Shown: positions 50,671 to 62,480 of the stretch, one piece after another | Position numbering within the stretch: position 1 is the stretch's first letter | How the letters are laid out: each line of letters starts with the position of its first letter | The notes under the pieces: generated by a model | The model's input: the letters and a program-made list of their open reading frames with translations, nothing else | Told to the model about the DNA's origin: nothing | The model's database searches: none | From: Pagrus major | Taxonomy: Eukaryota > Chordata > Actinopteri > Spariformes > Sparidae | Assembly (NCBI RefSeq): GCF_040436345.1 | Contig: NC_133237.1 | Location: 24,495,749 to 24,559,748, forward strand | DNA: 64,000 nucleotides | Reading direction: 5' to 3' | Made by a program: the position numbers and the translations under genes

Positions 50671-53154
50671 GTCAGGGCAGCCTGAGGATTAAACAGACAT
50701 ATTTATGAGCATCACAGCCGGCCAGGTGACTCAAATATGATACAAAACTTTGACTATTTTCATCCTCAGGCGTGTAGCATCAGGCACAGAGCATTCCCCT
50801 CTTATCTCACAGGTAAAACACCAACCAGGTAAATCAAGATTCAAAACGTTCCCCTCATTCCTCAGCGGACGAGACAACAGGACAGATCTCGGTTTATTTG
50901 ACAGTCAGATCAGCTTGGCTGTGTCACTGCTGTTCTCAGGTCACGAGACGTAGTTACTTAGTCACTTATGACTCGCAGACTACAGCACCTGATCTTTTGG
51001 AAGCCAGGTTTTCATCAATATGACCAACAGGCTTTTCATTGTCTGCAAAACATTACATTTCTAACCTCACAGCTCAATTCATGTGCTGTCAACACACCTA
51101 ATTCGTTAACAGCAGCTAATTCAGCGTGGCTGGTGCCTAACAGATCAAAGCTGTCCGTCTGTAGAAGCTCAGTTCAGAAGTGTTCAGACAATTTCCTCTT
51201 CCGTCCCGTTTGCAGAGACAAAACTTTACTAGACGGTTGTTCCTTTTTTCTGGTGAGCTAATTAACTCTGCCTCACTCTGTGATTAATGTGGAGCGACGA
51301 GGCGGCAGCTCTCAGGAAATTATTAAACACATCTGGAATGAGTCACCGTGTGTGTGTTCTGTGTGTGGGGGGGGAAATACAGATGCTGCCATCGACACTC
51401 ATATCGCTGTAGCTCCAGGAATGTGGTCATGATCTGTACAGAGGTGATATCAGACAAACAGAGGATGTAGCTCAGGAAACAACAACATGAGCAGGACTGA
51501 AAGTGAAGCAAAGGACACTCCACCAGGGGTGGGTCTCGTCTGGATTTGAACCATTCAGAGTCCAATTTCCACTCTGATTTCGGTGATCAATTCTGGATAT
51601 TGACAACTGTCTATAAAGCTGGATAACTGTAGTGATGGTGGTCTCTTCTCTGGTTTCTAAAATGTTTTGGGTCTTTTTAGGCTTCGTAGAGAAATCCAAC
51701 CCCATCCTTGCAAAGCATTTTGCAGCACAGTTGCTATATTAAGGCGATTATTGATTGACCTGTTGAAATGACTCAGATCATGATTAGGGGAGACAAATGC
51801 ACAAGGAGACAGGAAGAGATTCATGTTTTCAACTCGCAGGACTAACGATTACATGGTAGGTGTTTGCAGGACACTGTTTATTTGAAACTAGCAGGAGAGA
51901 AATTCACTAGAAATTTCTTGATGGTTACTTTGGAAACTGAATTTTGGGACCAGCTGTCGAAGCACCAACCCTACGCTCAGCAGTTTAAAGGCCCACACAC
52001 ACCAAACCAATATCAAACAACAAGCAGCGACAAAAGCTGACATCGACACACTGCAAAGACTACAGCCTACCGCTAACTAGCTTGCACATTCTGCGCCTGC
52101 GTGAGAAGAAATAACTCTCCAAACCACCAAGTAGTGCTAGTTTGTTTTCGTTATTCAAAAAGGGAAAAAGGAAGACTCAGAACAGGGGATGTACACCACT
52201 TCTGCGAATATAACCACTTTTAAATCGAGGACATGTCTGATAAAAAGTTGCAAATGGAACGGGTGAAGAGGCGGAGGAAGAAAATAAGAAAAAAAATGCA
52301 CTAAATGGGTGAAAACATTGATACTACAGCAAAAGGCTCGAGTGGATTTCCCTTCTTCCATCCAACGAGCTTCACCACAGATTCAACACGCTGAATTCGC
52401 CAAAAAGCCACCAACAACATATGACAGCTGCCAACGGTGCTGGACACAACACGACAACTCGGCCCACAGATGCTCATCGACAGCTTAGGGAATTTGTTTT
52501 GATTGTTAAAACTGTCAAACTGTGCAGAAAGTGGTTGTATAACTAAGACAGCCCAGTGGTTTAAGTTACTGTAGCCATCATGATTAGATTTTGATGACCA
52601 GTTTGGTTTGGGCTTGTGAAAGGAGAAGGATGTATAATTTTTCTTGCCAAGAAGAAAGTGGTCTAGACTCAGAGGCCGGACCGGCTGCTCTCCCCCTGAA
52701 AACATTCCTCCGAGATGGCGTCATCAACAATTTACTCGCTACAGGGCCCTCACGTGTCCGTACACTGCTTTGGAAATCACGAAGGAAACCAGAGACCAAA
52801 ATACCACAAGGGTGGAGAGAGGGGAAACGCTCCCAAGCTGCTACTGACATAACATGTTAGCTCGATCATATTACCGGGGAGGGCCTTCAGATCTGTCCGG
52901 GGAGCCACTCAGAATATTTCAAGGTGGTCTAACAAAGATAGATCTCTGTTTGTTATGATGCTTCGTGGGCTGAATGGGATCTGGTGCTTTCTATTGATCC
53001 CTGTGGGTCACCGTCGGCATGAGCGGAAGAAAACTGTTTCCATGGTGATTCAAATCAAAGGCCTGATGTGGATAATCACCCCCACAAACAAGAGCTCACA
53101 GACCAATAACAGGATACCTCGCTCAAATGGGGCAACAGAGATATACTATTTTCA

Positions 53155-53398
53155 TAGCTGATTAATCATTTCAGTCTGTTTTCAAGCTTCCAGCTGCTTT
53201 AATATGAGGATCTGCTGCCTTTCTTTGTCATTTATGACATTAAATGAGGAGTCTAGGACTGTTGGTTGGACAAAAGAAGCTACTGAAGATGTGGCTTTGG
53301 GCTTTTTTTGGACATTTTACAGACTAGAATAATGCATTAATCATGTCTATTTTGGTGGATTGATAGATAGTTAAATAATCATTTGTTTCAGCCCTAGT
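53155..53398. mobile_element. hAT-type MITE copy
   Basis: It includes AGGATCTGCTGCCTTTCTTT, GACTGTTGGTTGGACAAAAGA and ends AATAATCATTTGTTTCAGCCCTAG. The GCCCTAG end matches the inverted start of the family. Confidence 0.6.
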
Positions 53399-53877
53399 GC
53401 CTCACTTATATCAGGTAGCAGGTCAACACTGAGGCTATGCCAGGACAAATGGCAGCTCCTGTCATCTCTCATTTCAGTGTCCTCGCCAGCGGTGTCAGCT
53501 TGACCCCTGCATCTATTTGTCTGTCGTAACAATACCAGGACGGGCAGCAGGGCTCGCAGCCAGCAAAGATGGTGGCGACGGTGACACTACATTTATCACT
53601 GTGGAGCCATCTGGAAATAGCAGACAGGGGAAGGTAGTGAAGAGAGTTTCCTTTCCCACATTCTTGTCTCTACATCCTCTTTTGTTGGAGATGACGAGGC
53701 GCTTACTAAGAAGAAGAGCCGGCACTGATGAAGTCATATTTTTTACAGTGGGGGCTCATGAGAGGGATCTTAAACAAATGCTTTTAAGAATATGATGTTG
53801 TAGTCTTGTATCTGAATAACAATCAGATTTAGCTCTACAGGGAGTGTTAGCAGTGTTAGCCTGACATGGGGTTATTT

Positions 53878-54119
53878 CAGAGCTGTAACGATTAATCGAA
53901 TCAATGATTGTTTGAGTAATAAAATGTGAATATTTTCTGGTTTCTTTACTCCTTTCTGACAGTAAACTGAATATCTTTGGGTTGGGGGACAAAACAAGAC
54001 ATATCAGGACTCCACCTTTAGCTTTAGGGGAACACTGATCGACATTTTCCACCATTTTCTGACATTAATAGTCCAAACAACTAATCAATTAATGAACATA
54101 ATCGTTAGTTGCAGCCCTG
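53878..54119. mobile_element. hAT-type MITE copy with both ends
   Basis: A 242-bp element beginning CAGAGCTGTAACGATTAATC and ending AATCGTTAGTTGCAGCCCTG. The ends are imperfect inverted repeats. The interior has AAACTGAATATCTTTGGGTT and GACAAAACAAGACAT, typical of the family. Confidence 0.7.
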
Positions 54120-54646
54120 GCCTGTATATTGACCCCTTGTGTTAAGGATTAGCTGCAGGAAGCTAGCTTAAACGACAGCTAACATACTGCTTGTCAAAGT
54201 GATCATAAAAAACCACTAAAAATGAGGTTTTACTATAAAAATGACAACTGACATGAACCACAAATAACTGTCATTTACAGCCAACATTCACATGTTCACA
54301 AAAACCATAAACAGAAGCGCTAAAAACGAAGAAAAGTGACATTTACGAGGGCAGATTGATCTCAACAGGAGCTTCAGGTTTATGTAGTTAGCTAATAAAC
54401 GCTGCTGTCAGTGTGAATAAGCTAACAGCGGTTTGACAGACGGCACGGGACATTAGCTTAATGCTAACACCTGCATTTAATGCCGTCAAAAGCGAACAGA
54501 CAAAATAAAAACGGACAGAAATTCAACACTTAACGTTTGAAGCGAAAAACCACCAGCCGACATTTAAACGCAGCTCGAGCTGTCATCGCACAACACGACG
54601 GAAACAACGTAAAACCCGGGATATTTCCCCGGTTTTGGATCGGTAC

Positions 54647-54835
54647 CTGCTCATGTCAAATCCGTGTCCAACGCTCTTCTGTCTCTGCGGGTCGTTTGTC
54701 CAGCCGGTGTTACATCCAACACACACGCAGACACACACACACCTCTCTCTCTGCCCCGGCTCCGGCCTCGGATGATACTCAACAACTGACCCGACTGTGT
54801 TTAGGAAATTGCCAACGCGTCTCCCGGAAGCGACG
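54647..54835 (-). other. ndel1 non-coding first exon (inferred) with uORF
   Basis: The coding strand reads ...GATTTGACATGAGCAG then GTACCG, a good donor at 54646. Joined to the acceptor at 50682, the leader gives ATG AGC AGG CTG CCC TGA, a five-codon uORF (MSRLP) whose stop ends one base before the main ATG (TGACATG). The 5' limit of the exon is a guess. Confidence 0.5.
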
Positions 54836-54884
54836 TAAATGGTGACGCGGACGTGCGTGCTGACGTCAGTGGCGTCGACGTCAG
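54830..54884 (-). promoter_or_regulatory. CRE-rich ndel1 promoter region
   Basis: A full palindromic CRE TGACGTCA lies at 54861-54868, with CGACGTCA at 54876-54883 and half sites TGACG at 54843 and GACGT near 54832. It sits just upstream of the inferred first exon in the local CpG-rich segment. CREB/ATF control is inferred from motif and position only. Confidence 0.5.
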
Positions 54885-54931
54885 AACTGGGCAGGGCCGC
54901 TGTAGAAATAGATGAAGTAGAATGAGCCACG

Positions 54932-54938
54932 CCTCTCT

Positions 54939-55016
<78 letters not shown>
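54932..55016. repeat. (TC)n(TG)n compound microsatellite
   Basis: About 54 bases of TC (one CTCC interruption) followed by about 31 bases of TG. It lies within 100 bases of the ndel1 CRE cluster. Overlapping long frames encode only dipeptide repeats. Confidence 0.9.
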
Positions 55017-55021
<5 letters not shown>

Positions 55022-55324
55022 TGGACTGTAGATGTGCACACATAGAGACCCACTACACTGACCACGAGGTGGCATCTGACTGTCACAGAATAAAACACAG
55101 ACACAGACACAAAGACCAGAGACATTAAGTATTCCTGAAGACGTGTGTCAGTGTTTCTGTGTATTAATTAGACTAATTAATGCTGTTGTGTCTGTTTTTA
55201 AATCAATATTAGCTCTGAATATGCAGTCACTTTTAATTGTTTCAGACCACGGCCTTTTTGTCTCATATTACTATAAATATTATAACTATTATTAGTGTAT
55301 ATGCTTTTATTTTTTAATTTATTT

Positions 55325-55780
55325 GTGTGTACATCTGTAGTCTCTGGGCAGGAGACAGAGACAACAACAACAACAACAACAACAACAATATGATCATTTC
55401 ATAACAATAAAATACAGCAACAAAAACAACCAGATGTTTTCTGTTGTAATTAAACCTTCATCCTATCGCCTGTTTTAAATACAGTCGTTACAATTCTGGA
55501 CGCTGACAACTGCCCTAATTTAAGAGATTTCACTGATTTGATTGATTTGACACGGACAGTGAACGGCTTCACAGCTGTGGCAGAGCTAGCTATGAGCTAA
55601 TGTACATCTGTAGTCCCTGGGCAGGACACAGAGACAGTATCTGTCCAGAAAATTAACACTACAGTAGAAAAAAACAGTTAAAAGACAAAATATATTCACA
55701 ACAACAGCAACCCAAACAACAACAACAATATCATTTCAAAACATTAAAACACTATATATCTTTCAAATCCTGGACAACTG
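55325..55780. repeat. Diverged local duplication and (CAA)n repeat
   Basis: 'GTACATCTGTAGTCTCTGGG' at about 55329 and 'GTACATCTGTAGTCCCTGGG' at about 55602 begin two related segments, each followed by CAGGA(G/C)ACAGAGACA, CAA-rich sequence and TATCATTTCA(T/A)AACA. A (CAA)n run lies at 55361-55389. Confidence 0.6.
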
Positions 55781-56838
55781 AATTAAATCAGGGTCGATTA
55801 AAATGGGCAAAATTAAAGAGAATTGCTTTGATTTTTTAAAATCATTTTTGGCAACCCTTACTTCTGGGCATACTGTATAAAATAACATTTCATAATATTA
55901 ACATTCAGTCACTTATGTCTAATAAACAAATACACAAGTAATCATTTGCAGTTTCACTACTTTACTTAGACAGCAGAGTCGATCCAACATTGTTGTTTAA
56001 GATCTCCATGACACATCATGATTGTAATTACCTATATTGTCACATTTGTGTGTGAAAGCCTTCTAATAGTCAGCAGACGTCAGGTCCATTGACACACACT
56101 GCTCCTCCTTTGGGTTTGTCCTGCACCCATCCAGCTGTGACTCAGGGGGCAGGGCAGCATCCTCCAAAACTCTTTGTTTCTCTGAAAGGTAGGAATTTGC
56201 CGGTTACTTGGACACATGAGGTGTACGAAAAATAAAAAAGACACGACCAAATATGATGAAACAGAGTAGGGGGACCTTTGTTGAGACCATGTCGGAGAGG
56301 GACTGACTGTCACAGAGAGGAGTTGTCCAAAAATGTCCATTTTCCAACAACGACCCTTTAATTTCATCATCTTTCTCTGAGCTCATTCACTGAAATCCCA
56401 AATAAATACTCACAAATAATCATGTATGAGACTAAATCTGCATTCTTTAACACTCTGTAGGTGATGTGAACAGCACCATGTGAAGGCTTTCTGCAGGGCT
56501 TTGTCACATCAGATGAAAACACCACCATCACCTGGTCACATGTGCTTGGTTTAGTTTTCTCTCTCTCTCTAATATTCAAAGAATGTCAGTGACGAACGTG
56601 AAATTGAAACCAGCTGAGCCACTTGCTCTGCCACTGGTGCCATCAGGGGACCCGATCAGTCAAGTCACCGCAGCCGCAGGTGGCAGGCCCTGTTTTACAA
56701 GGTGCAGCTCTCGCCTCCACCCACAGTGGAACTATGAGCTGTTACAAAGGACTTGGAGGTATTCAGGCTGCACGTATGAAGTTGTTGGAGCCTCAATAAC
56801 TCTGTGACTGAAGAGGATATTTTTATATTTTACCTCCC

Positions 56839-57468
56839 ATGGCGTTTCAGAAGGAGGACAGCCAGGAGGACGCACAGGAGTGTCCCGTGTGCTACGAGTG
56901 TCTGTCCGGCACGGAGAGGACTCTGAGCTGCGGACATGTCTTCTGCCACGACTGTCTCGTCAAAACGCTGGTGAGCATCAACAGCAATGGGAACATCAGA
57001 GACACTATCGCCTGCCCCATCTGCAGACACCTCACGTTCATCAGGAAACAGAAGGAAGCGCTGGTGACCCTCGCGGCGGACAAGGCTCCTCGTGAGGCGC
57101 AGACGCTGGAGGTGCCGCTGCCGCTGGGACAGCTCCAGGACGCACGGCGCGCCTCCAGGGACAGCTCGCCGGGGGGAGTTAACTGGATTTCTCGCTGCTT
57201 TAGAGGGATCTCCGAGCGAGTCAATCGGCAGAGGTTGATCAGGCCGAGCCATAACGCGTCTCAGATCTTTATCATAAGCGCTGAAGGGCGACCCATGGCT
57301 GAGGAGGACACGCTCAGCGTGGTGATGACCGTGGTTCAGCCGCAGCAGCAGCCGCGCAGGAGGAGGCGCAGGATCTGCACAACAGCACGGTGCCTGCTGC
57401 TTCTACTGTCAGCCTTCACCATCCTGGCGCTGGTGGCTGCGACTTTACCCTGGATCCTGTTGGCATAG
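56839..57468 (+). CDS. rnf222: RING finger protein 222
   Basis: An intronless frame of 209 residues. The RING (C3HC4) is at C15, C18, C31, H33, C36, C39, C59 and C62, spelled CPVC...LSCGHVFCHDC...ACPIC, so all eight zinc ligands are present. The middle is variable. A conserved SQIFIISAEGRPMAEED block lies at about 140-156. A polybasic RRRRRR stretch then precedes a C-terminal hydrophobic segment (about 185-209, ending LPWILLA), suggesting a tail-anchored membrane protein. By family it is a putative E3 ubiquitin ligase of unknown substrate. Human RNF222 has the same architecture and is, as I recall, a neighbour of NDEL1, which supports orthology. ATG 56839 begins the frame closest to the RING. 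Confidence 0.92.
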   Translation: MAFQKEDSQEDAQECPVCYECLSGTERTLSCGHVFCHDCLVKTLVSINSNGNIRDTIACPICRHLTFIRKQKEALVTLAADKAPREAQTLEVPLPLGQLQDARRASRDSSPGGVNWISRCFRGISERVNRQRLIRPSHNASQIFIISAEGRPMAEEDTLSVVMTVVQPQQQPRRRRRRICTTARCLLLLLSAFTILALVAATLPWILLA

Positions 57469-57904
57469 AGCAGTGATGTGACCACGAAGTGCCAAACATG
57501 AAGAAGTGACGCTGATAGAAAGTGTGTGAAGCAGTTTATTTGGATTCTGGGATCAAACTTATCTTATTTCTGTGACCAATCCATGCACTTAAAATCTGAC
57601 TTTGATTTGCAACATGGACTTAAAATGTGAGCATCATATTGTCGTTTTTAAAGGACAAGTCAGGAGGTTTGTAGGCATGCCCATGTGCTTTATGTGCATT
57701 GCCAAGCAACCGTCCAAAGTGAAGTAGAGGTTAGGAAAGCCTTGACATTCCTGTCTGTGACACGTTCAACCTGTTTTCTAAGAAGCAAACATGCGAGGAT
57801 TTTTTTTACTGGTTTAAGTAAGCTTGTAAATCCAACTGGAGTAGACATTTTTAAATTCTGTATATTTTTTTTAGAAAAAGGTTTTGAATGCAGAAAAAAA
57901 ATGC

Positions 57905-57910
57905 AATAAA
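57905..57910 (+). terminator. rnf222 poly(A) signal candidate
   Basis: AATAAA in GCAATAAAAAC lies about 440 bases after the rnf222 stop codon. Confidence 0.55.
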
Positions 57911-59009
57911 AACTTTTAACCCCACTTGATCCCATTGTTTTTAAAGCAGCTCGGTTCACTGTTGTGGATACACCGTTTCCAAGCAACTTTGTGGACAATA
58001 ACTTTAAACTGCAGAGCTACGACTTCCCAACTTCAGGGTTATTATGTGCGTCTGCATAATGTATATGTCCCCGAGAAGAACAAAATAAGGTGTTATATTT
58101 CTGCAAGAGGATGAGCTCAGTTTAGAGAGGAGAGCAAACACTCAGGGTGTCATGTTGACAGGTCTTCTCTCCTCATTACATCACAAAACAAATCATGTCA
58201 GACACTTTTAAACTGAATTCTCACACTTTTTCCAGTTTTAACTCTTATTTTGCACATGCTGATCAAGAGGAATATGTTTAATATGCAGATGGTTGGAGGT
58301 GAGTTAGTGGTTGTGTCAGTAAACATCCTCTGTTTGGTGTAAACAGAGCCACCTTTAAAACTTCCAGTAAGAAATTATTGATGCACCCGCGGCAGTCTGA
58401 AGGAGACAGAGCAGCGGTAGAGATGAGCTGCTGCTGTAAGGAGATACACTGCTGGACTGCAGCATTAGATTACCACTGACTCTTTAAGGATCCAGATTGA
58501 GACGAGCAGAGAGACCCGCATTGTGCGACCTGGGGTGGAGATCCACACCAAATAAAAAACTCATTCCCTGAATGAGCTGCGTCAGTATCACCACCATCCC
58601 GACAAACACTCCTGCAGCCGTCCTGCCGGTCCAGTCCTACAGGTTACACACAGGAGGAAGCTGCTCGGTCAGACCTGGTTTCAGTGGGAGGAGGATGATC
58701 ATTTATTTCCTTTGATGACTCAGACTGTTTAAGATCATTTTCCTGTTTTCCTGACATGTAACTTTGAAGTTTTAATTGCACAAAAGTCACAAAATTTCAA
58801 GGCAAAGAGATGAAAACTTAAAAGGATCCGACTAAAATGTTATTCATGAGTGAGTGAGAGTGAAAAATCTGCTCAAAGCAGCAGTGAATGCCCTCGAGAC
58901 GAAGAAGAGATACCCTGTTACATTATATTACTTTGGTAAAAGTGAATGTCACCAAACTTAATTTAAAAATCTGCAACTTTGGCTCAGATGCAGCATGTAA
59001 TCTGCAGAG

Positions 59010-59183
59010 TAACTAGTAACTAAAGAGATCAAATACATGTAGTGGAGTAAAAAGTTCAATATTTGCCTCCAAAAGTGAAAAAAAGATGCAGAAAATGAAA
59101 ATACTGAAGTATAAAGCACCTCAAAGTTGTACTTAAATACAGTAAGTACTCCAGTAACTGTACTTAGTTACATTCCATTACTG
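59010..59183. repeat. Dispersed AGTAACTAGTAACTAAAG repeat
   Basis: It begins AGTAACTAGTAACTAAAGAG, contains TGTAGTGGAGTAAAAAGT and ends TGTACTTAGTTACATTCCAT. From memory this is a common fish repeat whose ends are inverted (AGTAACT ... AGTTACT). Confidence 0.6.
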
Positions 59184-61779
59184 TCAAGGACCAGCTGATT
59201 CTTCACCACTCATGCTGTTGTTGACATAATTTTTATTGGATGATTTTACCTCCGACTTTGAACAGTAACGTTTAAAGGGAAAATATTTTTTTTTTGTAAA
59301 ACTGCTAAAAACTCGTAGACATCGGACACATGATGAGGAACCCCTGCTGCTGTAGACATGTCACAGGCAAAACAAAAAGAAAAAAGTAATGAACTTCTGT
59401 AGAAATTATGATGATATTTTCCCCTAAAAATGTCGAGGAACAGAAGTATTAAACTGCAGAAAATGGAAATACTGTCATAGTCTCCCAAAACTGATGTTAA
59501 ACTAATGTATCTTATATCTAGGTTTGTCCAAAGAACAAAAAAAAGTGTTTGAACGTGTATTTTTTATGGAAAAGTAAGTCGATCTTCCGCTTCAATAAGG
59601 CTATTGTGCAATATATTGACTTAATTGTTAGTGTTGGTGTTATGTGAGGTACAAACAATGTTTACTTGGCTCTTTATTTGTGGTTTCTGACAGCTAATGA
59701 ATGCAGCATCGGGTCACGCTGACCCAAGAAACAGTTTCGATGTTCCCCCTGAGGGAACACGACAGGAGGGTCGAGGACAACCTGTTCAAATTAACACAGA
59801 CGAAAACAAATAATCAGAAACAGATGAGGAAAAAACACTGAAATGAAACCCACACGGACCACGTGAGATTATTAAAAATGTAGAGTTTAATATATATATT
59901 TATTTCTGACATTCTGATAAGGATTGCAGGTAGGCTTCACAGTACACACTGTGTTCCACTTGATATGCTAAGCAGAGGAGGAGGAGGAGGGAGGAGGGAG
60001 GTGGACATGGTGGGCTTGACAAGCGGCAGGTTGTTTTGTTTTGTACACTAGTAGTGAAAGCAGAAGGAGGCAGTACATCCACAGGCAACATCTACTCCTC
60101 TACCGTATTGCTCGAAAAACCCCCCCCCCCTAAAAGGACCGTCTATGGTGATCCACATTCTCTGGAGTCCGTCTTTTACATTTTCACCCCTCTTACAATC
60201 CCTAAAAAGACAGTGATTGACACAAAACGTGGATTATCAAAAAGACTATCTAAGCGCATGCATGACACTTCTTCTTCATCTTCATCTTCTTCAGATTTTT
60301 TCTCGTTTAAACCCCCCCCCCCTCCCACAAAATGTAAACAAATTGAGCTTTAGACCGACGTACTCGGTGGTGGTGAGGTGAGTTAGGAAATGTAGATCTA
60401 CAGTAGTTTAAAATGCTTGATAAAACTATGTAACAGTGTACCATGTGGTGCAAAAGAGGTGGAGTATGCTCTTGAAAAATGGCTGTAAGTTACAGTCAGA
60501 AATCAGATATGCGATGAGATCATGACTGATGTTTTCAGGGGAGGGTACAGATGTTTTTTTTTTCTTCTTTTCAGCAGCATAAATAATCACACCTATAATG
60601 AATATGAATGCATGCTTTTCTTAAGGTGGCTGTAAGTTCCAGTTATGACGCACGAGAAGCGTTGCAGTAATACCACCCTGTACTGATAATAATAATAATA
60701 CATGCCAACAGGCCCCCTAATTAACCTTCATCCAAAACACACAAGCGCTCCTGTCTGCCTGCACGTTATTACAAAAAATCAGGTAGGCTAGCGTTTGAAA
60801 TCTGAGTGAGTCACATTCAGTCTGCACACAGAAAGAGAGAGCGAGATAGAGATAGACAGAGAGAGAGAGAGAGAGATACCCCTGCCTCCTTGTATAAATG
60901 TATGGATCCAACACAGAAAATAAAACCTCTAGTACACATTAATTATGCCTATAGTTCCAAAAAAATAACAACCAGTGTGAGGGCACTTGCAAAATTGTTT
61001 GTCATACAGTATAATCACCACAACTATCAAGATAATTATCCACATCACCAAAAGTCTTCATAAAACAGAGTCACACTGAGGCATACCATAGATCACTTTG
61101 TGGAGAGAGAAAGTTAACTTAAGAGTTCATTTAGTCAGAAAAAAACAAACTTAAAGAAAGTAATTCATTGCTTTGTAATAAAATCAATGGCTTGTTTTCT
61201 GCAGGTTTTGGGGGGTGAGGGTCTGGAGGGAGTGGGGGGTGACTTTGACCACTTTTTTTTGGACTGAGGTGGATCAGTAAAACACTGTAATTGCACTTTA
61301 ATCGACAAAATTATTGTCCTAGGACGTTTTTGTATGGAAAGAAAAGTGGCACTGCAGCATCTGTTATCTGATGGATCTGAAATACCTCGGGTTAACCGTC
61401 GAACAACGAAGGACACACAACTTTAGAGGTGTGTCGAGTTTGAATTTCTAATTGAACGAGCACAAACAACCCTGATTCCTGAACAAAGTTAGCACGCTGT
61501 GAGTGAAAACTGTAGTGGCCCCGACACATTGTTGTGTTTTCTGCAGCTCGTCCTCATCAAAAAACATATACGTCATCTATGGAAGCAGCTTATAACGACC
61601 AGTTTCTTGTTATGTGGCGACCTCTAGTGGCTGTAGTCATTAATACAGCTGCAAAGGAGGAAGTGAGGAGAAGTTATAAAGAGATATATATAGAGAGTCC
61701 AGATCGGAAGGAGGTCGGGTCAACAGAGAGATCTTTAAACCTACTAATATAAAGAAGTTACGTCACGTACATAAGTTAC

Positions 61780-62146
61780 TTGCGAAGCAAAGGTACATTA
61801 GCAACAGAAGTTACAGAAGTAACTTAATGATTTGAACACAAAACACGATGTTTTCCTAAACTTAACCAAGTAGTTTTACGGCCTTAACCAAGCGAACTGC
61901 AAGCATACCATGAACTTCTGGTGTTTTGGGAACGGGCACATGTCTTTTTGTGAGTTGTCGTGTTTTGTAAAATGTTGTTTTCCGCATGTTGTGTTCCTGA
62001 AGTGTTTCCCAGCCTTTTGTTGACCCTGTCAAATAGTTTGTACTGTTTATTAATCCAGAGTCTGTGAAAGAGGATTAGTGAAGGATCACATTCTGATTTA
62101 TTTATAGTTTTACACATCATCCCAACTTTTATGGAATCAGGGTTGC
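61780..62146. repeat. Fragments of dispersed repeats
   Basis: 'CCTAAACTTAACCAAGTAGT' (about 61855) and 'CATCATCCCAACTTTTATGG' followed by AATCAGGGTTGCA (about 62115-62146) match short motifs found at the ends of dispersed fish repeats (recalled). Confidence 0.45.
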
Positions 62147-62480
62147 ATTTTTTACTTCGCTATAGTCATTGCAACAATATAGGCTTGGACTACATTTGTC
62201 CTCATTATGAATTAATTAAATGGCCCAGGGCTGCTCAAAGTAATCCAATCATTTACACAGGAATCTATTAAATAAACGATTAAAAAAGAAAAAAAGAAGA
62301 TAGGGCGTCGGTGCGCAACTCATTAGTGCTCTAGCATGCTTGAAGTCAAAGCTCAGGAGACAGAATTAGAAAGACCGCGACTGATTCGTAGCAGAAAAAT
62401 AACGTTCTGCTTTTTTTCTGCTGCAGCATCGTTTGTAACCTGGTGTCAGAGTGAAACATCATGAATCTACAGTAAACCTG

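Larger units (their letters stand above)
50682..54646 (-). other. ndel1 first intron (inferred)
   Basis: This lies between an inferred non-coding exon ending at 54647 (donor GTACCG) and the acceptor at 50682 (TAATCCTCAG). It is about 4 kb and repeat-rich, with two hAT-type MITE copies (53155-53398, 53878-54119). No other exon was recognised; short frames such as 52591-52860 have no family resemblance. Confidence 0.55.
57911..62480. other. Non-coding interval after rnf222
   Basis: No recognisable exon on either strand. Repeats resembling known fish families occur at about 59010-59183, 61780-61900 and 62030-62146. A GA-rich tract lies at 60831-60877. Frames such as 60036-60353 lack family resemblance. 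The part nearest the last gene may belong to its 3' UTR. Confidence 0.45.

Noticed and set aside
52591-52860. 89-residue + strand frame in the ndel1 first intron
   Set aside because: Overlapping frames on both strands are equally open; no family signal was seen.
54583-55125. 180-residue minus-strand open frame upstream of ndel1
   Set aside because: Most of it translates the TC/TG microsatellite (His-Thr and Arg-Glu repeats) and the rest overlaps the inferred non-coding first exon.
56583-56807. 74-residue frame just upstream of rnf222
   Set aside because: No recognisable domain; it ends before the rnf222 start and is more likely leader or upstream sequence.
60036-60353. 105-residue frame with Ser and Pro runs
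   Set aside because: It translates TCT/TTC and poly-C tracts; there is no domain and no supporting splice or promoter signals.
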